Source of the DNA: Pseudomonadota bacterium
GTDB taxonomy: Bacteria; Desulfobacterota; Desulfovibrionia; Desulfovibrionales; Desulfovibrionaceae
NCBI GenBank assembly: GCA_018816865.1
Contig: JAHIUW010000007.1
Coordinates: 1 to 64,000 of the forward strand
Direction of reading: 5' to 3'
DNA length: 64,000 nt
Of the stretch, positions 58,990 to 64,000 are shown piece by piece (within the stretch, counting starts at the first letter, position 1; every line of letters starts with the position of its first letter). A model generated the notes under the pieces. It ran no database searches. It was not told where the DNA came from and worked only from the letters and a program-made list of their open reading frames with translations. Made by a program: the position numbers and the translations under genes.

Positions 58990-61900
58990 ATGGCCAAAGC
59001 CAAAAGTGCCATGACCGAGAAGAAACCCGCAGCCAAGGCGAAAACCGCGACCAAGACCGAGCTGACCAAGCAGGTCGTCCTCAACGGCGCCGACATCGTC
59101 GCTATCGGCGAGGAGTCGGAAATTCTGGTGGGCGGCAAGAACTACAACACGGCCATCATCAATCAGGTCGGGGGAATCCGGACGCCTCAGTTCCGGGCGA
59201 TCTCGTCCATTGCCTTCCATAAGCTCCTAGATGAAACAAAGGTCAACGCCGCGCTGATCCGCTCCACCGTCGATGCCGAATACAGTCGCATTGACTGGAC
59301 CGATGAGGACGTCAACAAGGATACTGAATTTCTTCAGAAATTCGTAAAGGGCATCGCCAAGAAGGCCCGCGAGACCAAGGTGGACGGAACCCTGGTCAGG
59401 TTGCGGACCTTCATCAACAACGTGGTTGAAGGCTTTGCCACCAGCCCCGAGGGCATCGACCAGCTACGCAAGCGTTCCGTGCTGGTGCAGTCGGCCATCC
59501 TCTCCGTGCAGTTGCCCGAAGTGGTCGACGCCGAGGTGCGTCGCGGCTATCTGGACATCTGCAAGGAGGCGGGGCTGGAAGACGTGCCCGTGGCCGTTCG
59601 CTCCTCCGCTGCGGGCGAGGACAGCCGCAAGAAGGCCTTTGCCGGGCTGCAGGACACTTATCTGAACATCGTGGGCGAGAACATGTGCGTCGAGGCCTAC
59701 CATTGGGACTGCGCCTCCGCCTACAACCTGCGCTCCATGACGTATCGCCGCGAGGCTATCCTGGATGCCATCGCCGAGGCCGAGCGTACCGGCGATGACG
59801 AAATCGCCGTGACTGCCAAGCAGGAATGGGCCATCGAGAACACCTCTTTGTCCGTGTGCATCATGCGCATGATCAACCCGGTCATCTCGGGCACGGCCTT
59901 TTCTGCCGACACCGCCACCGGCTGCCGGGGCACGGACCGTAGGGAACTGGTTTCCGTGGACGCCAGCTATGGCCTGGGCGAGGCCGTGGTGGGCGGCATG
60001 GTCACTCCCGACAAGTTCTATGTCTTCCAGCGCGAGGACGGGGCCGAGGTGGTCATTCGCTTCATGGGCTTCAAGGACAAGAAAATCGTCTATCAGGCCG
60101 AGGGCGGCACCAAGCTGGTCAAGGTGGAAGATCTGGAAGCCTACCAGTGGTCCATGTCTCTGGCCCAGGCCGAGGAAGTGGCCCGTGGTGTGCGCTCCAT
60201 CTCCAAGGCCTATGACGGGATGATCATGGACACCGAGTTCTGCATCGACCAGTCCGACAGGCTGTGGTTTGTGCAAGCCCGTCCCGAGACCCGCTGGAAC
60301 GAGGAATTCGAGGATCACCCGGACACCATCTTCATGCGCCGCATGGAAGTGGACGCCGCCGCACGCGCCGCCGCCGAGGTCATCATCGAGGGCAACGGCG
60401 CCTCCCGAGGGGCTGGGCAGGGCACCGTGAAGTTCCTGCGTTCCGCCCTGGAACTCAACAAGATCAACAAGGGCGATATCCTGGCCGCCGCACGCACCGA
60501 TCCGGACATGGTCCCGGGCATGCGCATCGCCTCGGGCATCCTGGCCGATGTGGGTGGCGACACCTCCCACGCCGCCATCACGTCCCGCGAGTTGGGCATC
60601 CCGGCCATCATCGGCATCCAGCGCGCCGAGGTGCTGCGCAATCTGGATGGCCAGGAAGTGACCGTTGACGGCTCCACGGGCAAGGTCTATCGCGGCCTGC
60701 TGCCCCTGGTGGAAGTCGGCGGCGAGATCAACGTCGCCGAGTTGCCCGTGACCAAGACCAAGGTCGGCCTGATCCTGGCCGACGTGGGCCAGTCCCTGTT
60801 CCTGTCGCGCCTGCGCCAGAGCCCGGACTTCGAGGTCGGCCTGCTGCGCGCCGAATTCATGCTGGGCAACATCGCCGTGCATCCCATGGCCCTTGAGGCC
60901 TTCGACAACGGCCATCTGGAGGTCCTGGTCAATACTCAGGTCCGTGAACTCGATTCCCAGCTGACCAAGGTCCTCAAGGAACAGCTGGCCGCCGGTGTGC
61001 AGCCTCTGGACTTGAACCTGCGGGAGTATGTGGCCGTTATCACCGGCTTGGGTAAGGAGATCGAGGATCTCACCACCCGTTCCTCGGCCTCGCGCGGCAC
61101 CACCGACGAGGTCCTGGCCATCCATCGCCGTCTGCGCGAGATGGACAAGCAGCTGGACTATCATCTGGATCTGGCCACCCGCCGCCTGGACGTGCTCAAG
61201 ACCTCCGAGGACCTTGAGGCCCACGTTGCAGTGGTCATGGGTTATACCGAAATCTTTGAGACCCCTGGCAACGATCGTGCCGCCGACAAGCGCCGTCAGG
61301 AGGTGATGGACAAGGTTTCGATCCATTGTGCCAAGATCCAGGATGAGCCCATGGTGCAGGATGTGCTGGCCCGCATCAGCGCCCTGCGCGAAGAGGTGGC
61401 CTTGCAGGTCGGCCTGAAGAAGGAGATCGATGAGATCCGCACCCTGCATGAACGCATTGCGGGCATCATCCGTTCCCGTGGCTTCAGAAACGGCAAGGAG
61501 CATTACGTCCAGACCCTGGCTCAGAACCTGGCCCTGTTCGCCATGGCCTTCTATGGTCGGGACATCATCTATCGCACCACCGACTACAAATCCAACGAGT
61601 ACCGCAACCTGATGGGCGGAAGCCTGTTCGAGGCCTACGAAGACAACCCGATGATCGGCTATCGCGGCGTGTCCCGCAATCTCCATGACTGGGAGGTCGA
61701 GGCCTTCAAGATGGCGCGTGGCGTGTTCGGCGGCAAGAACCTGCAGATGATGCTGCCGTTCGTGCGCACCCTGGAGGAAGCCCGCTCCATGAAGCGCTAT
61801 CTGGAGCAGGTACACAAGTTGAAGAGCGGCGATGACGGCCTGAAGCTGATCCTGATGAGCGAGATTCCGGCCAACGCCATCCTGGCCAAACAGTTCATTC

Positions 61901-62568
61901 AGGAGTTCGACGGCTTCTCCATCGGCTCCAACGACATGACCCAGATGGTCCTGGCAACCGACCGCGACAACGCCCGTTTGCAACACATCTACGACGAAGA
62001 GGACCCGGCCGTGGTCTGGGCCATCCTGGTGACTCTGTTCACGGGCCAGAAGTACGGCAAGAAGGTTGGTTTCTGTGGCCAGGGCGTGTCCAACAGCCTG
62101 ATTTTGCGGGGGCTGGTTGCCATTGCGGGCATCACCTCCGCCTCGGTTGTGCCCGACACCTACCACCAGACCAAGCTGGATATGGCCGCCATCGAGGCCG
62201 AGGCCATTCCTTCCGACCAGCTGGGCAAATGGGTCCAGAAGCAGCATCTGAACAGACTGGTGGAGCTGCTCAAGGGCAGGAACTACGGTCACATCCTCAA
62301 AAAGTACAAGACTGCTGCCGACCTCATGGATTGGTACGAAGGCGAATTGGCCCGCTTTGCCGAGCAGCTCCGGGACAATCTGGATGCCGACAAGGAGGAG
62401 TTCTACCGCCAGGAGATGGAAGGCTTCCGCGCCTCTTTCCACAAGCCGGTGATCTATGCCAGCTGGGATTGGGAAGGCACGGTGCTGGACTCCCTGCGCC
62501 AGGCGGGTTTCGCCTCCTACGAGGAGCAGCAGAAGGCCCTGGAGACCGTGCGCAAGAAGAACCTCTAG
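58990..62568 (+). CDS. ppsA: PEP synthase (pyruvate, water dikinase), oversized form
   Basis: Makes PEP from pyruvate and ATP via a phosphohistidine. The ATG at 58990 has AAGGAGGAG upstream; the 1192 residues compare with 792 in E. coli. Parts: a Lys/Ala-rich tail (1-30); ATP-grasp domain with VAVRSSAAGEDS near 203; phosphohistidine domain with GGDTSHAAITSREL (His near 526); PEP barrel with LLRAEFMLGNI, DYKSNEYRNLMGG, IGSNDMTQMVLATDRD and catalytic Cys in GFCGQGVSN. The barrel is split by an insertion of about 180 residues (about 640-835), helical and coiled-coil-like. About 95 extra residues follow the end of the E. coli match. It works in series with pyc and gpmI in gluconeogenesis. Confidence 0.93.
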   Translation: MAKAKSAMTEKKPAAKAKTATKTELTKQVVLNGADIVAIGEESEILVGGKNYNTAIINQVGGIRTPQFRAISSIAFHKLLDETKVNAALIRSTVDAEYSRIDWTDEDVNKDTEFLQKFVKGIAKKARETKVDGTLVRLRTFINNVVEGFATSPEGIDQLRKRSVLVQSAILSVQLPEVVDAEVRRGYLDICKEAGLEDVPVAVRSSAAGEDSRKKAFAGLQDTYLNIVGENMCVEAYHWDCASAYNLRSMTYRREAILDAIAEAERTGDDEIAVTAKQEWAIENTSLSVCIMRMINPVISGTAFSADTATGCRGTDRRELVSVDASYGLGEAVVGGMVTPDKFYVFQREDGAEVVIRFMGFKDKKIVYQAEGGTKLVKVEDLEAYQWSMSLAQAEEVARGVRSISKAYDGMIMDTEFCIDQSDRLWFVQARPETRWNEEFEDHPDTIFMRRMEVDAAARAAAEVIIEGNGASRGAGQGTVKFLRSALELNKINKGDILAAARTDPDMVPGMRIASGILADVGGDTSHAAITSRELGIPAIIGIQRAEVLRNLDGQEVTVDGSTGKVYRGLLPLVEVGGEINVAELPVTKTKVGLILADVGQSLFLSRLRQSPDFEVGLLRAEFMLGNIAVHPMALEAFDNGHLEVLVNTQVRELDSQLTKVLKEQLAAGVQPLDLNLREYVAVITGLGKEIEDLTTRSSASRGTTDEVLAIHRRLREMDKQLDYHLDLATRRLDVLKTSEDLEAHVAVVMGYTEIFETPGNDRAADKRRQEVMDKVSIHCAKIQDEPMVQDVLARISALREEVALQVGLKKEIDEIRTLHERIAGIIRSRGFRNGKEHYVQTLAQNLALFAMAFYGRDIIYRTTDYKSNEYRNLMGGSLFEAYEDNPMIGYRGVSRNLHDWEVEAFKMARGVFGGKNLQMMLPFVRTLEEARSMKRYLEQVHKLKSGDDGLKLILMSEIPANAILAKQFIQEFDGFSIGSNDMTQMVLATDRDNARLQHIYDEEDPAVVWAILVTLFTGQKYGKKVGFCGQGVSNSLILRGLVAIAGITSASVVPDTYHQTKLDMAAIEAEAIPSDQLGKWVQKQHLNRLVELLKGRNYGHILKKYKTAADLMDWYEGELARFAEQLRDNLDADKEEFYRQEMEGFRASFHKPVIYASWDWEGTVLDSLRQAGFASYEEQQKALETVRKKNL

Positions 62569-62625
62569 GCATCGTACTCCACCCCTGCGCTTCGCCGCGC
62601 GGGTGTGCTGCCCAGACACAATCAT

Positions 62626-62651
62626 GCCCCCCGGCCATCCGGGGGGCTTTT
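62626..62651 (+). terminator. Terminator after ppsA
   Basis: GCCCCCCGG-CCAT-CCGGGGGGC followed by TTTT, 57 bases after the ppsA stop. Confidence 0.9.
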
Positions 62652-62690
62652 GTTGAATGAGTCTGAAAAAGGATGTACTCAGGGGCTGCT

Positions 62691-63341
62691 ATGAAAAGCT
62701 GGATCGAGAATGTACCGCTGCTGCGCCAAGGGCTGCACAAGGAACTGTTGACCAAGGTGCAGGGGCTGCGCCGCGACAGGTCCGTTCATCCGTCTGCGGG
62801 CCTGGAGTTTCGGGCGTTGGACCTGCTGCCCTTTGCGGACGTGAAGGTCGTGATCCTGGGACAGGACCCGTATCACGGTCCAGGGCAGGCGCATGGACTG
62901 GCCTTTTCCGTGCCCCAGGGAACCAAAACTCCGCCTTCCCTGAGGAATATATTCAAGGAAGTGGGGGCGTCCGTGTACGACGATGAAACCCGGACATTCC
63001 CCACGGATCTGACCCGTTGGGCCTCCCAGGGGGTGCTGCTCCTGAACACCGTACTCACGGTGGAGGAGGGCAGGGCGGGAGCCCACCGCGGGCTGGGGTG
63101 GCAGATCCTGACCGACGGCATCCTCACCGCCCTGGCCCAAGGCCGGGAGGGGCTGGTGTTTATGCTCTGGGGCAATGATGCCCGCTCCAGGTCGGCGTTG
63201 ATCGACGATCGGCGGCATCTGGTGCTGGAGGCGGCCCATCCGTCCCCCTTGTCGGCCTATCGGGGTTTTCTGGGCTGTGGGCATTTTGTGCGGGCCAACG
63301 ATTATTTGCAGGAGTTGGGTGCAGCCCCCGTGTGCTGGTGA
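62691..63341 (+). CDS. ung: Uracil-DNA glycosylase
   Basis: Removes uracil from DNA. The ATG at 62691 with AGGGG six bases upstream gives 216 residues; an ATG at 62673 is less likely. Family 1 motifs are complete: GQDPYHGPGQAHGLAFS (catalytic Asp and His), LLLNTVLTV, LWGNDARSR and HPSPLSAYRGFLGC. It lacks a signal peptide, as expected for a nuclear-acid repair enzyme of the cytoplasm. It stands alone between two terminators. Confidence 0.96.
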   Translation: MKSWIENVPLLRQGLHKELLTKVQGLRRDRSVHPSAGLEFRALDLLPFADVKVVILGQDPYHGPGQAHGLAFSVPQGTKTPPSLRNIFKEVGASVYDDETRTFPTDLTRWASQGVLLLNTVLTVEEGRAGAHRGLGWQILTDGILTALAQGREGLVFMLWGNDARSRSALIDDRRHLVLEAAHPSPLSAYRGFLGCGHFVRANDYLQELGAAPVCW

Positions 63342-63412
63342 CGGCTCATGTAGGCGAAATCGTCCTGGATGAGTCGTGGATCAAGCAGCCGGCTCGTGCC
63401 TTTGACCAACGG

Positions 63413-63452
63413 ACAAGCCCCGCTCCCGAATTGAATCGGGAGCGGGGCTTGT
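63413..63452. terminator. Bidirectional terminator between ung and the M23 gene
   Basis: A perfect 17-base stem, ACAAGCCCCGCTCCCGA (63413-63429) with its complement at 63436-63452, and a six-base loop ATTGAA. It serves two convergent genes, ending 20 bases before the M23 stop. Confidence 0.85.
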
Positions 63453-63472
63453 CTTATGAATATGGACCGGGA

Positions 63473-64000
63473 CTAGTGTCCGATGCGCCCGGAGATGTTG
63501 TTCTTGATCCAGGAAGCGTCCCACCATTCCACGGGGTTCACGGCCACGCCCGAGACATAGACGCCGAAGTGCAGGTGATCGCCTCCGGCAAGGCCCGTGT
63601 CCCCGGTGCGACCGATGATCTGGCCCCTGGTCACGCCGTCGCCGACCTCGACGTTGATCTGGGAGAGGTGGGCATAGAGGGTCATCAGGCCCAGGCCGTG
63701 GTCCAGGACCACGTTCTCGCCGTAGATGCCGTTGAACCCGGTGCGCACCACACGGCCCGCATTGGAGGCCGGAACAGGCGCGTTTTTCAGGGAGGCCAGG
63801 TCGATGCCCAGATGGGTCTGGGTGTCCACATCCCTGTTATTGTAGCGGTAGGTGCGGTTGTCGGCAAAACGGGCACGGTTGGCGGCGTTGGGCAGCCGCA
63901 GGAAATCCCCCTGCCACTGCGGCTCCGAGGCCGAGGTCTGACCCAGGGCCAGGATGTCTGCCCGGTCCCGGATGCGCATCTCGTTGTTGACCTTGAGGTA
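63473..64000 (-). CDS. M23-family peptidase (LytM/NlpD-like), partial
   Basis: The frame is open to the right edge, so the N terminus is outside the window. The visible C-terminal 175 residues hold a complete LytM metallopeptidase domain: zinc ligands in THLGIDLAS (H and D) and the HLHFGVYV His pair, plus LYAHLSQINV and GQIIGRTGDTGLAGG. All catalytic residues are present, so it may be an active murein endopeptidase and not an NlpD-type activator. Signal peptide and upstream domains cannot be seen. Confidence 0.92.
   Translation of the reverse strand, partial: YLKVNNEMRIRDRADILALGQTSASEPQWQGDFLRLPNAANRARFADNRTYRYNNRDVDTQTHLGIDLASLKNAPVPASNAGRVVRTGFNGIYGENVVLDHGLGLMTLYAHLSQINVEVGDGVTRGQIIGRTGDTGLAGGDHLHFGVYVSGVAVNPVEWWDASWIKNNISGRIGH

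Noticed and set aside
59464-62625. Antisense open frame of about 1050 codons over ppsA
   Set aside because: The sense frame carries every PEP synthase catalytic motif. The antisense translation has no recognisable domain.

Overview
The window looks like chromosomal DNA from a GC-rich Desulfovibrionales-type bacterium (delta lineage, Desulfovibrio-like). This is inferred from gene content and order rather than from a marker-gene comparison. The pointers are a birA - pyruvate carboxylase - oversized PEP synthase block, a MetH without its reactivation domain, an RpoH-type sigma factor leading a sugar-phosphate gene set, a Nif3 - zinc-ribbon - rnpB block, and many Desulfovibrio-style glycosyltransferases. 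I see no prophage, insertion sequence, CRISPR array or replication origin. Nearly all the DNA is coding, and most genes sit in tightly spaced operons.

Layout. 1-8.5 kb (minus strand): rpoH, an HD-domain protein, a TPR lipoprotein, a second lipoprotein, a small helical protein, rpiB, tkt and glpX, with the start of another gene at the left edge. 8.6-15.6 kb (plus): metH behind a structured leader, a TlpA-like thioredoxin, an ArgA-like acetyltransferase, hpt, a zinc-ribbon membrane protein, radA and an unknown protein. 15.5-18.2 kb (minus): a TerC-type membrane protein, an ACT protein and phenylacetate-CoA ligase. 18.4-23.6 kb (plus): pgl, a nitroreductase, rsfS, gpmI, a zinc-ribbon protein, a glycosyltransferase and a tiny Cys-rich protein. 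23.6-31.7 kb (minus): an envelope-glycan operon with two GT4 enzymes, a GT9 heptosyltransferase-like enzyme, an unrecognised 510-residue protein, a HAD phosphatase, a 2-hydroxyacid dehydrogenase, a DMT transporter and a LOG-like protein.

31.8-35.9 kb (plus): an MBL/RNA-processing hydrolase, rsmD, coaD and miaA. 35.9-45.8 kb (minus): a dienelactone hydrolase, cysS, ispDF, RNase P RNA, a coiled-coil zinc-ribbon protein, Nif3, tRNA-Met(CAT), a thioredoxin-reductase-like flavoprotein, a queuosine-precursor transporter and a diguanylate cyclase. 46.1-49.7 kb (plus): three glycosyltransferases. 49.7-54.1 kb: lipase-like and alpha/beta hydrolases, a DHH phosphoesterase and a CCA-adding/poly(A) polymerase-like enzyme, plus what looks like a decayed glycosyltransferase tail. 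54.1-63.3 kb (plus): birA, pyc, ppsA and ung. The right edge cuts an M23 peptidase gene.

The metabolic genes fit together. pyc and ppsA form oxaloacetate and PEP from pyruvate, gpmI and glpX are gluconeogenic, and tkt, rpiB and pgl belong to the pentose-phosphate pathway. BirA is encoded directly before its probable target, the biotin carrier of Pyc.

The most unusual observation is a family of structured repeats at 33.4-33.8, 36.8-37.0 and 38.56-38.69 kb. Each copy keeps short constant blocks (GGCGCAA, GATCRA, GAGAG, CRGCAAC in one orientation), while the stem sequences between them differ from copy to copy and stay self-complementary. All copies abut the stop codon of the upstream gene and lie in the same orientation relative to it. 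This resembles a covarying 3'-UTR RNA or mobile palindrome that I cannot assign to a named family.
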